Shown: one piece after another, positions 1 to 9,401 of the stretch
How positions within the stretch are numbered: the first letter of the stretch is position 1
Layout: every line of letters starts with the position of its first letter
From: CAUZIR01 sp965250195
GTDB taxonomy: Bacteria > Chloroflexota > Dehalococcoidia > Lucifugimonadales > UBA2962
DNA: 64,000 nucleotides
Direction: 5' to 3'
Assembly (NCBI GenBank): GCA_965250195.1
Contig: OZ252295.1
Location: 2,108,001 to 2,172,000, forward strand
The notes under the pieces: model-generated
Databases searched by the model: none
The model's input: the letters and a program-made list of their open reading frames with translations, nothing else
What the model was told of the DNA's origin: nothing
Translations under genes and position numbers: made by a program

Positions 1-1000
1 TGCGGGGAACAATGTTGTCGAGGATGTGTGCGTACCCCTTGCCGCCCAGCGAGACGAGTTGGAATCGCAGAAACACGTCCTGTGTGATGACCAGTCGCTC
101 CAGATGGCCCGCATCAATAAGGCGACGCAGGTGGCCGAGCCTATCGGTGTCGTTGGGCAGCTGGATCGCCGGGTCGACGGAGTCGATGATCTCGCCGTCC
201 TCGATGCCCCAGGCGTCGTACTCCACGTTAAAGCCAATGTCCGCGAGCCACTCCAGCACGCCCACGTCGGTCTGCACGTCCATGTGCGCGAAGACCACCC
301 GGCCCGGCGTGGCGCCTGCGTCGATCACTGTTTCAACCACAGCTTCCAGTGACGAGCGGAACGGGCTGGGGTGGATGAGCAGGGGCGCACCGGTGGCGGC
401 CTGGGCGCGAGCGGTCGCCCGCAGCACCTTCGCTTCGGGAAGCTCTCCGCCCGACCCGGCCATCTGCGACATAGACCCGCCGACCCCGACCTCGCCGATG
501 ATGCCGGACCGAATTCCCGTATCGCCGACTCCCTCAGTCACTTCGCGTGCGAGCCCGTCGTAGACTTCGTCCTCGCTCATGGCAGCAAGCCCAGACGGAT
601 ACGACGAGGGCACGTAATAGCCCCCGCCCATCACCACGTTAAGGCCGGTGGCACGCGAGACCCGCGCCACGGCCAGCGGGTCTCGGCCGATGCCAATGGA
701 CGTCGCTTCTACCAGCGACCTGCCGCCCGCCAGCTTGAACGCCGTCACCTCCCGCACTGTTTCCTCATACGAGTACATCTGCGTGTGTTCCCGCACAACG
801 TTCCACAACCGGGCGATGGACCCGAGTTTTTCGAAAGTGACCGGCTCATCGACAAGTCGCCTCAGAGACGCTTCGTCCGGGACCGTGTTGTAGCAGCCCC
901 CGTCGGCAAAGAGGTGCTCGTGCATGAGCGTGATGCCCAGCTCTTCGGGGTCTATCGGCCCGAGTACCGTCATTACCCTTCCGGCCGCGTCGGCCCCCAT
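1..1000 (-). CDS. phosphotriesterase-family metal-dependent hydrolase, copy 1 (partial, runs off left edge)
   Basis: Read on the minus strand from ATG at 1000, this frame stays open to the window edge, so the C-terminus is missing (333 codons visible). It shows the amidohydrolase-fold pattern of the phosphotriesterase family: HEH near residues 27-29 (ITLMHEHLF), the IGEVG segment that supplies the bridging metal ligand, a LIHP histidine, a later FAHMD histidine and a TQDV aspartate. In this family these residues hold two divalent metals in a TIM barrel. The bridging residue appears to be Glu rather than carboxylated Lys, as in php/lactonase-like members. The start overlaps the stop of the upstream paralogue by one base (TAATG). 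Substrate (lactone, ester or phosphotriester) cannot be told from sequence. Confidence 0.88.
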   Translation of the reverse strand, partial: MGADAAGRVMTVLGPIDPEELGITLMHEHLFADGGCYNTVPDEASLRRLVDEPVTFEKLGSIARLWNVVREHTQMYSYEETVREVTAFKLAGGRSLVEATSIGIGRDPLAVARVSRATGLNVVMGGGYYVPSSYPSGLAAMSEDEVYDGLAREVTEGVGDTGIRSGIIGEVGVGGSMSQMAGSGGELPEAKVLRATARAQAATGAPLLIHPSPFRSSLEAVVETVIDAGATPGRVVFAHMDVQTDVGVLEWLADIGFNVEYDAWGIEDGEIIDSVDPAIQLPNDTDRLGHLRRLIDAGHLERLVITQDVFLRFQLVSLGGKGYAHILDNIVPR

Positions 1001-2067
1001 TAGTTTTTTACCCCCGTAGTCACTGGCTCCTGAAGGGTCAGTATTCGTGCCGGGTTGTCCACGAGAACGGTGTTGATGTCGGTCTCCGACCACCCTCGCG
1101 TCCTCAGCCTGGGCACCAGCGCAGAGATGAAATGGTCGAACGTCTTGCCCCCGTGGGTGGAATGCCGGGACTGCACGCAGACATCGTGGGCCACGAGCAG
1201 GCGATCCAAATACCCCGCTTCGGCGAGCCATTCGAGGGCATCCATGCGCTCTTCGTCATTTGGAATCGGGCATTCAAGGGCCGCTTCCAAAGACGTGTCC
1301 TCGAACCCGAACGTGTCCCATTCCAGGTAGCAGCCGGAGGACGCGAGGTCGAGGATGGCGGCCCGAGAGCCGATGTGGTCGAGGTGGCCCATGATGACCC
1401 GGCCGGGGTCAGCACCCGCGCCGGTCAACACGTCCATGATTGGCGCCAGCGCCTCGGGCCGAAAACCCGGGTGAATGAGCACCGGCGCGCCGGTGGCCTG
1501 CTGGGCCCTGCCCCCGGCCCGCAGCCCCTTGATCTCGTTGTCACTCAACGGGTGCCAGTTGCCCAGTTCGCCGATGAGGCCGGCTTTAACGCCCGTATCT
1601 CCGACACCCAGAGTTATGTCTCGGACGATCTCCCCGAAGATCTCGTCTTCGGAGCGCTCGTCCATGTCGGCGGGATGTGAGATCGGCACATGGTAGCCGG
1701 AGCCCATGACGACGTTGACCCCGGTGGCACGCGATATGCGGGCCAGGGCGAGAGGGTCGCGGGCGATGCCGACACTGGTGGTGTCGACAATGGTCCCGCC
1801 GTCCGCCACGTAGAATTTTCGAAGCTCGCTGACGGCGGCCGACTCGTCAAGGAGAGTCGCCTCTTCGAGGCTCACGTTCTGATTGCGGGAGACGAAGCCC
1901 AGTCTTTCCATCGTCAGCGGCGCGCGTTCCCACTCCCTGAGCGTTGCTTCTTCAGGTAGCCAGTGGTAGCAGCGCATGTCGATGAGCAGGTGCTCGTGGG
2001 TTTGGGTGAGGCCCAGCGAGCCGGGTTCTACCAGTCCAAGCACGGTCTGGACTTTTCCGGCTGTCAT
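1000..2067 (-). CDS. phosphotriesterase-family metal-dependent hydrolase, copy 2
   Basis: This 355-residue protein is of full family length. The N-terminal metal motif is H24-E-H26 (LTQTHEHLL), followed by an IGELGN segment with the probable bridging Glu, LIHPG, a GHLDHIG histidine and the VAHDV aspartate. It sits third in transcription order of four overlapping paralogues: its ATG overlaps the end of the upstream copy by 4 bases (ATGA), and its TAA overlaps the next ATG by one base, so translational coupling is likely. It has no signal peptide, so it should act in the cytoplasm. The family covers phosphotriesterases, quorum-sensing lactonases and php-type enzymes. A broad lactonase or esterase role is only inference. 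Confidence 0.9.
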   Translation of the reverse strand: MTAGKVQTVLGLVEPGSLGLTQTHEHLLIDMRCYHWLPEEATLREWERAPLTMERLGFVSRNQNVSLEEATLLDESAAVSELRKFYVADGGTIVDTTSVGIARDPLALARISRATGVNVVMGSGYHVPISHPADMDERSEDEIFGEIVRDITLGVGDTGVKAGLIGELGNWHPLSDNEIKGLRAGGRAQQATGAPVLIHPGFRPEALAPIMDVLTGAGADPGRVIMGHLDHIGSRAAILDLASSGCYLEWDTFGFEDTSLEAALECPIPNDEERMDALEWLAEAGYLDRLLVAHDVCVQSRHSTHGGKTFDHFISALVPRLRTRGWSETDINTVLVDNPARILTLQEPVTTGVKN

Positions 2068-3146
2068 ACGCCTGGCTCCTCGAAAGTCAGTAGGCGGGCC
2101 GGGTTCGTCACCAGGACCTTATCGATCTGATCGGCCGTCCAGCCCCGCCGCTTCATGCGGGGCACCAGCGACTCGATGGCGTGGGCGTAGCCCTTGCCGC
2201 CCTTACTCGGAAGATGAGACAGCCAGCACACGTCATGGGAGAACAGCAGCCGGTCTCCGAATCCTTCTGATACGAGCAACTCGGCCATCTCCAGGCGCTG
2301 GTTGTCGTTAAGCACGATGATCGCGGTGGACGACCCCACGAGCGAGGTGTCTTCGAAGCTGCCGAAGTGGTCGAACTGGGCGTAGGCGCCGGTTTCGACA
2401 ATGGCGCGAAGAACGGCCGGGTCACGGTGGCTCATGCCCAGGTGGCCCATGGCGATGCGGTTCGGGTCGGCTCCGGCTCCAGACAAAATCTCGATGATCT
2501 CGATGGCCGTCTCCGCACCGGGGTGAATGGAGATGGGCGCGCCCGTGGCCCTGCTCGCCGCCCCGGCGGCTCTGAGTACCTTTTTGGAGTTATCGGTCAG
2601 CGGGGCAGTGTTGCCCAGTTCGCCGATGATGCCGGTCTTGATTCCCGTGTCACCCACGCCGACAGTCACGTCGCGCACGATCTCCTCGTAGATCGAGCCT
2701 TCGGTGCGGGCGTCCATGTCCGGCGGGTGGGAATTCGGTACGTAGTAGCCCCCGCCCATGACCACGTTGACCCCGGTGGCACGCGAGATGCGTGCCAGCG
2801 CCAGGGGGTCGCGGCCGATACCCACCGGCGTCACATCGACGATGGTGCCGCCGCCGGAGAGCCGGAACGCCTCGGCCCCCTGAGTTCCCGCCGACTCATC
2901 GAGCAACTTTAGTTGGGCGTGATTGGCCGTCCAGCGAGAGGGGAGCGCGCCCAGGTTGGCCATCGTGACGGGTGCATCGACATACGCCCTCTCAGAGGCC
3001 TCCTCTGGAGCCACGAAATAGCATTCGAGGTCTACGAGCAGGTGCTCGTGCGTCAGAGTCGGCCCCAGCGCCGAGGGCGTTATCGGCCCGAGAACGCTCT
3101 GGACCATGCCGGCCATTTCCCTCGTAGTTGTTCCCTTTTGCATCAC
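2064..3146 (-). CDS. phosphotriesterase-family metal-dependent hydrolase, copy 3
   Basis: This 360-residue protein has HEH at residues 33-35 (TLTHEHLLV), IGELGN with the presumed bridging Glu, SIHPG, MGHLGMSH and FSHDVCW. All are at the spacing expected of a binuclear phosphotriesterase-like barrel. The first about ten residues before the conserved MVQSVLGP segment are not typical, so translation may begin at an internal ATG (residue 11 or 14). The gene overlaps both neighbours by 4 bases. The copies clearly share a common origin but differ throughout their length, so this is an old expansion and not a recent duplication. Different substrate preference within one operon is a reasonable but untested idea. 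Confidence 0.9.
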   Translation of the reverse strand: MMQKGTTTREMAGMVQSVLGPITPSALGPTLTHEHLLVDLECYFVAPEEASERAYVDAPVTMANLGALPSRWTANHAQLKLLDESAGTQGAEAFRLSGGGTIVDVTPVGIGRDPLALARISRATGVNVVMGGGYYVPNSHPPDMDARTEGSIYEEIVRDVTVGVGDTGIKTGIIGELGNTAPLTDNSKKVLRAAGAASRATGAPISIHPGAETAIEIIEILSGAGADPNRIAMGHLGMSHRDPAVLRAIVETGAYAQFDHFGSFEDTSLVGSSTAIIVLNDNQRLEMAELLVSEGFGDRLLFSHDVCWLSHLPSKGGKGYAHAIESLVPRMKRRGWTADQIDKVLVTNPARLLTFEEPGV

Positions 3147-4303
3147 CGTTTCTGAGGCTCCTTGAATACCAGGGCTGTGGTCGGATTGCCCTCGAAAATG
3201 TTGAAGATGTCTTGTTTAGAAAAACCGCGCCGTCGCATGCGTGGAACGATGCTGGTGATGAGGTGGTCGTAGCCCTTGCCCCCGTGGGCCGCCAGGTGAG
3301 ACTGCAAGCAGACGTCCTGCGCCGCCAGCAGCCGGGTCCCCGCGCCCAGTTCGATCAGATAACCGAGCGTCGCAATGCGATCGTCGTCGTTTTGGGCCAG
3401 CGCCTCTTTGCCCTGATATTGGAAGGTTGAGTCCTCGAACCCCCCGAAATGGTCGTACTGCAGGTAGCAGCCCGTAGCCACCAATTCTCTCAGCGCGCCC
3501 CGGTCAGCGATGGCCATGCCGAGGTGTCCCATGATGATGTTAGTCGGGTCCGCTCCGGCCCCGATTAACACGCGCATCACGTCCAGCGCGCCGGTGTCGT
3601 CCAGGGGTGGGTGAATGGATATGGGGCAGCCGGTGGCCAGGCTGACGGAGACGGCGGCCCTTAGGATCCGGGTCTGCAACTCGTCTATCGGCGCGATGAT
3701 GCCTATCTCGCCAGTCACGCCCGCCCTCACCCCAGTGTCCCCAACGCCGCGAGTTACATCCAAAAAAGTCTCATCGAACAACTGTTCGTCAGACTTGTCG
3801 GCCGTGCCCGTGGGGTGGGCGGGGGGGACGTAATAGGAAGCGCCCATGACAATGTTGAGGCCCGAAGCGCGGGAGATGCGAGCCAGGCCCAGGGGATCCC
3901 TGCCAATGCCCCGGCTGGTCACGTCGACCACGGTGCCCCCTCCGGCACGCGCCAACGTCCTGGCCTCCCCTAAGGCCACCTGTTCATCGGTGAGTTTGAG
4001 GACGGTCCGGTTGACGTACTTTCGCCGCTGTATCCAGCCCAGCCGGTCAATCGTGACCGCCCTATCGACCCAGTCGGCCTCGGTGCCCGTGCCCGGGGAT
4101 TGGGCGTATGGCTCTAGGGAGCACAACAAATGTTCATGGGTAAGCGTGAAGCCGACCGCTTCCGGCTCAATGGGCCCGAGCACGGTCTGTATTTTGCCTG
4201 TTGGGGGGGGCTCAGGGTTATCTGCTCGGCTCTCTGGGCGCCTTTCGCACGCGCTCAAAACGGGTGGTGCCGGGATTCTAAGGCGCGCCCCAGACGCGGT
4301 CAA
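3143..4303 (-). CDS. phosphotriesterase-family metal-dependent hydrolase, copy 4 (first gene of the array)
   Basis: This 386-residue protein is the promoter-proximal member of the four-gene array. Its HEH motif lies at residues 56-58 (TLTHEHLL), followed by TGEIG, SIHPP, MGHLGM and AAQDVC. The family core begins only near residue 36 (GKIQTVLGP). The preceding proline-rich stretch, read from a TTG start, contains an 8-base C run and lacks any better in-frame start, so the N-terminus is uncertain. The gene is divergent from gcvPA with about 130 bases between them, which must hold both promoters. No signal peptide is evident. Confidence 0.87.
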   Translation of the reverse strand: MTASGARLRIPAPPVLSACERRPESRADNPEPPPTGKIQTVLGPIEPEAVGFTLTHEHLLCSLEPYAQSPGTGTEADWVDRAVTIDRLGWIQRRKYVNRTVLKLTDEQVALGEARTLARAGGGTVVDVTSRGIGRDPLGLARISRASGLNIVMGASYYVPPAHPTGTADKSDEQLFDETFLDVTRGVGDTGVRAGVTGEIGIIAPIDELQTRILRAAVSVSLATGCPISIHPPLDDTGALDVMRVLIGAGADPTNIIMGHLGMAIADRGALRELVATGCYLQYDHFGGFEDSTFQYQGKEALAQNDDDRIATLGYLIELGAGTRLLAAQDVCLQSHLAAHGGKGYDHLITSIVPRMRRRGFSKQDIFNIFEGNPTTALVFKEPQKR

Positions 4304-4335
4304 TGCGAACGGCGTACAGACGGGGTCCGCCGGGG

Positions 4336-4344
4336 TGGTAGAAT
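4336..4344 (+). promoter_or_regulatory. possible extended -10 promoter for gcvPA
   Basis: TGG followed by TAGAAT reads as an extended -10 element (TGN-TAGAAT) about 90 bases before the gcvPA start. No convincing -35 lies 17 bases upstream. No glycine riboswitch-like fold was seen in this short leader. Tentative. Confidence 0.25.
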
Positions 4345-4434
4345 TTCGCCGCCCAGCCCCCGCAGGCCATTAGGAGCAAGCCGGATGCTATTAACAGGAG
4401 CCAGCCGAAGGCTATTTATTAGAGGAGGACAACA

Positions 4435-5823
4435 ATGGGTGAAACCGCCCACCCGTTCATACCGAACACCGCGCCCGAGGCCCGCGCCAGGGCGCTAAAG
4501 GCCATCGGCATCGACAGCGTCGAAGAGATCTACGAAACCGTGCCCGACCGGGTCCGGTTCAAGGGGAGGCTCGACCTGCCCGACCCGATACGTTCGGAGG
4601 GCGCGCTAAGACGCCATTTGGAGCGCATAGTTTCAAAAAACCGCAGCACCCGCGACAACCTGAGCTTCCTCGGCGCCGGTTGCTGGCCCCACTACGTTCC
4701 GGCAGTTTGCGACGAGATCGCCAACCGGGGCGAATTCGTGACAGCTTATGGAGGTGGTGAATTAGGCGACCACGGCAAGTGGCAGGCGGTGTTCGAGTTC
4801 CAGAGCCTGCTGGGCGAGCTGATCGGCATGGACGTCGTCTCCTCCCCCACCTACGACTGGGGTGCGGCGGCCAACAGCGCGCTTCTTATGGCCGCTCGTT
4901 ACACCAATCGCAGCGAGTTGCTGGTGCCGGGCAGCATCAGCGCCGACCGCTACTCCCAGATGTACAACTTCGTCCGACCGGTCGCTTCGATTTCCAGGGT
5001 TCGTATGGATGAGACCACGGGCCTCATGGACCTCGATGACCTTAGAGCGAAGCTCTCCGATAGGACCGCGGCCGTCTACTTTGAGAACCCGACCTTCCTC
5101 GGCGCGATAGAGACGGGCGCACGGGAGATCGTGGCAACCGCAAAAGCAGCCGGAGCGCTGGCGATCGCGGGCGTCGATCCCATCACGCTCGGGGTCATCG
5201 CGCCTCCTGGTGATTATGGCGCAGACATCGTTATCGGCGACATCCAGCCGCTGGGCATCCACATGAACGGCGGAGGGGGTCTGGGCGGCTTCATCGCCAG
5301 CCAGGACGAGCCGGAACTGGTGGCCGAGTACAACGCGTTGCTGCTCAGCGTGGCGCCGGGCACCGACGAGGACGAGGTCGGCTTCAGCTACTCGACGTTC
5401 GAGCGTACTTCGTACGAGAAGCGAGGGGTATCGCCCGACTACATCGGCACCACCCAGTGGCTCTGGGGCATCGTCGCCGGAGTCTACCTCTCGCTCATGG
5501 GTCCCCAGGGCATGCGGGACGTGGGCGAAACGATTCTTCAACGGTCATCCTACGCGGCGGCACGGCTGGGCGAGCTGGACGGCGTTAAGAGCCCGGCGTT
5601 CGAAGCGCCGTTCTTCAAGGAGTTTGTCGTTGATTTCACGGGGACGGGCAAGTCCCTGGCGGAGATCAATCGGGCTCTTTTGGACCGTGGCATTTTCGGT
5701 GGCTACGGCCTGGCGGGAGACTTCCCCAACATAGGGCAGAGCGCCCTGTACTGCGTTACCGAGGTCCACGACAAGGCCGACATAGACGCACTGGTCGGCG
5801 CCCTCAAGGAGGTGCTCTCATGA
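4435..5823 (+). CDS. gcvPA: glycine dehydrogenase (decarboxylating) subunit 1, P-protein alpha half
   Basis: This 462-residue protein matches the split-type P-protein N-terminal subunit. It partners GcvPB to decarboxylate glycine with PLP and pass the aminomethyl group to the H-protein of the glycine cleavage system. Characteristic stretches include the N-terminal HPFIPNT, the SFLGAGCWPHYVP motif and the INPTFLG-like ENPTFLGAIE segment. The start is set by a strong ribosome site (GGAGG, 8 bases before ATG 4435). It overlaps gcvPB by 4 bases (ATGA), as expected of a co-translated complex. gcvT and gcvH are not adjacent. Residues after the N-terminal domain follow an aminotransferase-like fold but lack the PLP lysine, which is in the partner. 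Confidence 0.95.
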   Translation: MGETAHPFIPNTAPEARARALKAIGIDSVEEIYETVPDRVRFKGRLDLPDPIRSEGALRRHLERIVSKNRSTRDNLSFLGAGCWPHYVPAVCDEIANRGEFVTAYGGGELGDHGKWQAVFEFQSLLGELIGMDVVSSPTYDWGAAANSALLMAARYTNRSELLVPGSISADRYSQMYNFVRPVASISRVRMDETTGLMDLDDLRAKLSDRTAAVYFENPTFLGAIETGAREIVATAKAAGALAIAGVDPITLGVIAPPGDYGADIVIGDIQPLGIHMNGGGGLGGFIASQDEPELVAEYNALLLSVAPGTDEDEVGFSYSTFERTSYEKRGVSPDYIGTTQWLWGIVAGVYLSLMGPQGMRDVGETILQRSSYAAARLGELDGVKSPAFEAPFFKEFVVDFTGTGKSLAEINRALLDRGIFGGYGLAGDFPNIGQSALYCVTEVHDKADIDALVGALKEVLS

Positions 5824-7364
5824 CCACCAGGACTCGTAAGTACCACGCCGCTCGCTGGGACGAGCCGATCATCTCCGACATGGGCAGCCCAGGCGAGCGC
5901 GGGGTGCTGGTGGACCAGGCTGACCCGGAGATCCAGGCGGCCTCGGTTGATCCACTGGCGGCCATACCCGAAGGTATGCGCCGATCGGCCGCACCCGCGT
6001 TGCCGGAGCTGTCGCAGGTGCAGGTGCTGCGCCACTACATGCGGCTCTCCCAGATGACGTTGGGGTTTGACCTCACGCCCGACGCCAGTTCCGGCACCTG
6101 CACCATGAAGTACAGCCCCAAGGTGAACGAGCTGGTGGCCCGGCTGCCGGAGATCACCGAGCTGCACCCCTTGCAGGACGACGAGACCATGCAAGGGATA
6201 CTGCAAATCGTCTACGACTTCGGCCGCATCATGTGCGAGATATCGGGCATGGACGAGTACTCGCTGCAGGCTGCGTCCGGCGCTCAGGGCATATATACCA
6301 ACGCCTGCATCATCCGCGCCTACCACGAGTCGCGGGGCGAGCGGGACCAGCGTAACGAGATCATCACCACGGCGTTCTCCCACCCGGCCGACGCCGCCAC
6401 ACCCTCTGTTGCTGGCTTCAAGGTGATTACGTTGATGCCGGGCGAGAACGGCTACCCGGAGATGGACGCGATCCAGGCCGTGTTGTCTGATCGCACGGCG
6501 GGGTTGATGGTCACCAACCCGGAGGACACCGGCCTGTTCAACCCGCAGCTTCCCGACATGGTCGAGGCGGTGCAGAAGGCCGGCGGCCTGTGCGCCTACG
6601 ACCAGGCCAACGCCAACGGCCTGTTCGGCATCGTCCGAGCCGGTGACACCGGGTTCGACCTGTGCCAGTTCAACCTGCACAAGACCTTCTCCGCACCCCA
6701 TAGCTCACAGGGGCAGGGGACGGCGGCGGTGGGCGTCAAGAGCCACCTGGCGAAATTCCTACCCAAACCCACCGTCGGATACGCGGACGGAAAATACTTT
6801 TGGGACCACGACCGGCCGGACAGCATCGGCAAGGTGCGAGGATTCAACGGCAACGTCCAGACAATTTTGAAGTCCTACGCCTGGGTCATGGCCCTGGGGG
6901 ACGAGGGGCTCCGAGCCGTGGCCGAAACCGCCGTCATCAACAACAACTATCTCGCTACCCAGTTGGTCAAGATTAAGGGCCTCGACCTGCCCTGGGACCC
7001 GGACGTGCGCAGGTTGGAGCAGGTGCGCTACAGCTGGGCCAAGCTGCACGAAGACACCGGCGTGACCACGTCCGACCTGACCCGCAAGATGGTCGACTAC
7101 GGGCTCCAGACGTTCCACGACAGCCACGTTCCCCGGCTGGTCGACGAGCCGATGACCCTCGAACCCACCGAGTCTCTGTCACTGGACGAGCTGGACGAGT
7201 ACGTCGCGGCCCTGCAGGCGATCTCGGACGAGGCCTACGCAGACCCCGAGACTCTCAAGGGTGCTCCTTACAGAGCGGCGACGGATCAGTTGCCGCACGA
7301 CCAGTTTGACGACCCCGACAGATGGGCGATGACCTGGCGCGCCTTCAAGCGCAAGCGCGCCTAA
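5820..7364 (+). CDS. gcvPB: glycine dehydrogenase (decarboxylating) subunit 2, P-protein beta half
   Basis: This 514-residue catalytic half of the split P-protein has the PLP-binding lysine in the NLHKTFS motif (about K288), followed by the Gly-rich stretch PHSSQGQGTAAVGV. SGAQGIYTN and DQANANG are further family signatures. With GcvPA it forms the alpha2beta2 glycine decarboxylase of the cytoplasmic glycine cleavage system. It starts inside the gcvPA stop (4-base overlap). The N-terminus (TRTRKYHAARWDEPII, the SPGERG motif) is typical of this subunit, so the start is secure. Linked to the sox operon further along, it would fit a C1/glycine economy, but that link is inference. Confidence 0.95.
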   Translation: MTTRTRKYHAARWDEPIISDMGSPGERGVLVDQADPEIQAASVDPLAAIPEGMRRSAAPALPELSQVQVLRHYMRLSQMTLGFDLTPDASSGTCTMKYSPKVNELVARLPEITELHPLQDDETMQGILQIVYDFGRIMCEISGMDEYSLQAASGAQGIYTNACIIRAYHESRGERDQRNEIITTAFSHPADAATPSVAGFKVITLMPGENGYPEMDAIQAVLSDRTAGLMVTNPEDTGLFNPQLPDMVEAVQKAGGLCAYDQANANGLFGIVRAGDTGFDLCQFNLHKTFSAPHSSQGQGTAAVGVKSHLAKFLPKPTVGYADGKYFWDHDRPDSIGKVRGFNGNVQTILKSYAWVMALGDEGLRAVAETAVINNNYLATQLVKIKGLDLPWDPDVRRLEQVRYSWAKLHEDTGVTTSDLTRKMVDYGLQTFHDSHVPRLVDEPMTLEPTESLSLDELDEYVAALQAISDEAYADPETLKGAPYRAATDQLPHDQFDDPDRWAMTWRAFKRKRA

Positions 7365-7374
7365 CCGGGGAGTA

Positions 7375-8517
7375 GTGGACAACAAGAGGCGACTCGGCCT
7401 GATCGTAAATCCGATTGCGGGCATGGGCGGCCGGGTGGGCCTCAAGGGCACCGACTCAATGGAGATCATGCGTGAGGCCATGCGCCTGGGCGGAGTCCCG
7501 GAGTCGCCGGGCCGGGCGATCACCGCGCTGGGCCAGGTTCACCGTGCGATAGAAAGCTCAGACACGGCGCTGGAGATTCTGGCTGCGCCGGGCCGCATGG
7601 GTGAGGACGAAGCGACGGAGGCAGGCTTCACGCCCGCCGTCGTCGGCACCGCCATCGGGGGCGAGACGAGCGCCGGTGACACGCAGCGCGCGGCCGAGGA
7701 AATGGTGGCGGCGGGCGTCGATCTCATCCTGTTCGCCGGCGGCGACGGCACTGCCCGGGACATTTTCCAAGCCATTGGCGACCGGGTACCGGTGGTCGGC
7801 ATCCCGGCCGGGGTAAAGATGCACTCCGCCGTGTACGCTACCAACCCCAGGGCGGCCGGGAACCTGGTCGAGAGATTCCTCGCTGACCCCAACCTCCCGT
7901 TGCGCGAAGTAGAAGTCATGGACATCGACGAGGAGGCCTTTCGAAAGGGCTCGGTTTCGGCCTCGCTGTACGGGTACATGAAGGTGCCGTACGAAAGGCA
8001 GCTAATACAGGGCGCGAAATCAGGCAGCGAGCCCAGCGACGAGGCGGCAGCAATGGCCGTCTCCCGCGAGGTGGCCGGCCGGGTCGAGTCCGATCATCTC
8101 TATGTACTGGGGCCGGGCACCACGCTCCGGTCCATCGGTCGGGAGCTGGGGGTGGAAAAGACGCTGCTGGGCGTCGACCTCTTCAAGGACGGCGAAATAA
8201 TCGATCGCGACGTTACTGCCTCCCGCATAGCAGACGCCGTTAAAGGCAACGAGCGCACGACGAGAATTGTCGTAACGCCGATAGGTGGGCAGGGCCACAT
8301 ATTCGGCCGGGGCAACCAGCAAATCAGCCCGGCCGTGATTCGGGCGGTGGGCAGGGACGCCGTTATGGTCGTGGCGACCACCGCCAAGCTGGCGGCGCTA
8401 CGAGGCAGGCCATTGCTCGTGGATACGGGCGACCCCGAGATCGATGACATGCTCAGCGGCTACGTCCGCATCGTCACCGGGGTGAACATGGAGAGCGTGT
8501 ACCGGGTCTCAGCCTAG
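7375..8517 (+). CDS. ATP-NAD/AcoX-type kinase family protein
   Basis: This 380-residue protein begins at GTG 7375, ten bases after gcvPB. It has the kinase-family glycine motif FAGGDGTARDI near residue 120 and an N-terminal LIVNPIAGMGG typical of the ATP-NAD/AcoX group. Members of this longer group are annotated as NAD kinase-like and often occur beside catabolic operons; their substrates are mostly unproven. The C-terminal GQGHIFGRGNQQISPAVI segment is also group-typical. Its close spacing to gcvPAB suggests co-transcription. Whether it phosphorylates NAD or another ligand is open. Confidence 0.82.
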   Translation: MDNKRRLGLIVNPIAGMGGRVGLKGTDSMEIMREAMRLGGVPESPGRAITALGQVHRAIESSDTALEILAAPGRMGEDEATEAGFTPAVVGTAIGGETSAGDTQRAAEEMVAAGVDLILFAGGDGTARDIFQAIGDRVPVVGIPAGVKMHSAVYATNPRAAGNLVERFLADPNLPLREVEVMDIDEEAFRKGSVSASLYGYMKVPYERQLIQGAKSGSEPSDEAAAMAVSREVAGRVESDHLYVLGPGTTLRSIGRELGVEKTLLGVDLFKDGEIIDRDVTASRIADAVKGNERTTRIVVTPIGGQGHIFGRGNQQISPAVIRAVGRDAVMVVATTAKLAALRGRPLLVDTGDPEIDDMLSGYVRIVTGVNMESVYRVSA

Positions 8518-8543
8518 GGGTCTCGGCTTATGGCGTCTGTTGC

Positions 8544-9401
8544 CTACTGGAAAAAGATGACCCGTTCGGCCGTTTCTCGCATCAGCTTGTCGCGATCGGA
8601 ATCGGAGAGGAAGTCGATGCGGTCGCGCACGAGCGTTATCTGGTCTTCGTAGCTCTCCTCTATAAGGGCCGGGGGGGCGTCGCTGGCCCACATCAACCTG
8701 TCGGGCCCATATGCATCGTAAACACGCCGGATCAGGGGTATCAGATCCTCGTGCGACGGCTTCTGGCTGCCCAGGGCGTAAAAGGCGGACACTTTTACGA
8801 AGACGTTCTCGTGCTTGGCCAGCGCGCGCAGGGCATCGACGTCGCTCTCCCTGATAGTCCCGTCGGCGCCTATTCGTCCTAGGTGGTCGATAACTACCGT
8901 AGCTCGCGGGTGAACGCCGCATATGCGGTCGATTTCGGCCAGCGCGTCGGCGTTGACCAGGCAGGAGATCGCCTGCCCGGTCTCCGAAGCGGCGGCGAAC
9001 ATCGCGTCATAGCCCGGCGTTTGCAACCAGGAGCCGACGACGGCGTCTTCGGGAACGACGCGAAAGCCGGTGATGCCGCGCTTGAGCAGCGCGGCCATCT
9101 GGTCACCAACCGCCTCCGACTCGGGATCTACGTATCCGAAGCCTCTGAAGGTATCTGGCCAGCGGTCGATAGTGTCGATCATGTAGCTGTTATCGGTGCC
9201 GTAAAACGTCATCTGAACGAGGCCGATGCGGTCAACGTCGAACGGCCGGGCAATGGCGAGCAGCTCTTCAGGCGGGAAGTGAGGCGGATTGGCCTCGATC
9301 TTGGTCACATCCGTGCCACCGGGAACCGGGTATCGGCTCTTTCGGGAGTAGGCGTTCGTGTCGTGGGTCCAGATGTGAACGTGTGCGTCAATCCATGCCA
9401 T
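8544..9401 (-). CDS. amidohydrolase 2 family protein
   Basis: A 285-residue TIM-barrel amidohydrolase (Amidohydro_2 type) starts at ATG 9401. The N-terminal MAWIDAHVHIW carries the HxH metal motif, VVIDHLGR provides a conserved His, and DRLMWASDAPP the catalytic Asp. The family includes decarboxylases and lactonases such as 2-pyrone-4,6-dicarboxylate lactonase. A longer open frame reaches upstream to 10400 but runs antisense through the next gene and is not used. The gene converges with the kinase gene and is divergent from the substrate-binding protein. Its exact substrate is unknown. Confidence 0.87.
   Translation of the reverse strand: MAWIDAHVHIWTHDTNAYSRKSRYPVPGGTDVTKIEANPPHFPPEELLAIARPFDVDRIGLVQMTFYGTDNSYMIDTIDRWPDTFRGFGYVDPESEAVGDQMAALLKRGITGFRVVPEDAVVGSWLQTPGYDAMFAAASETGQAISCLVNADALAEIDRICGVHPRATVVIDHLGRIGADGTIRESDVDALRALAKHENVFVKVSAFYALGSQKPSHEDLIPLIRRVYDAYGPDRLMWASDAPPALIEESYEDQITLVRDRIDFLSDSDRDKLMRETAERVIFFQ

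Noticed and set aside
371..1003. Plus-strand open frames across 12-1003 and over the other phosphotriesterase genes
   Set aside because: They are antisense shadows of high-GC minus-strand genes with no family features.
4304..4434. Glycine riboswitch before gcvPA
   Set aside because: The 131-base gap is short and shows no tandem aptamer-like core or terminator hairpin.
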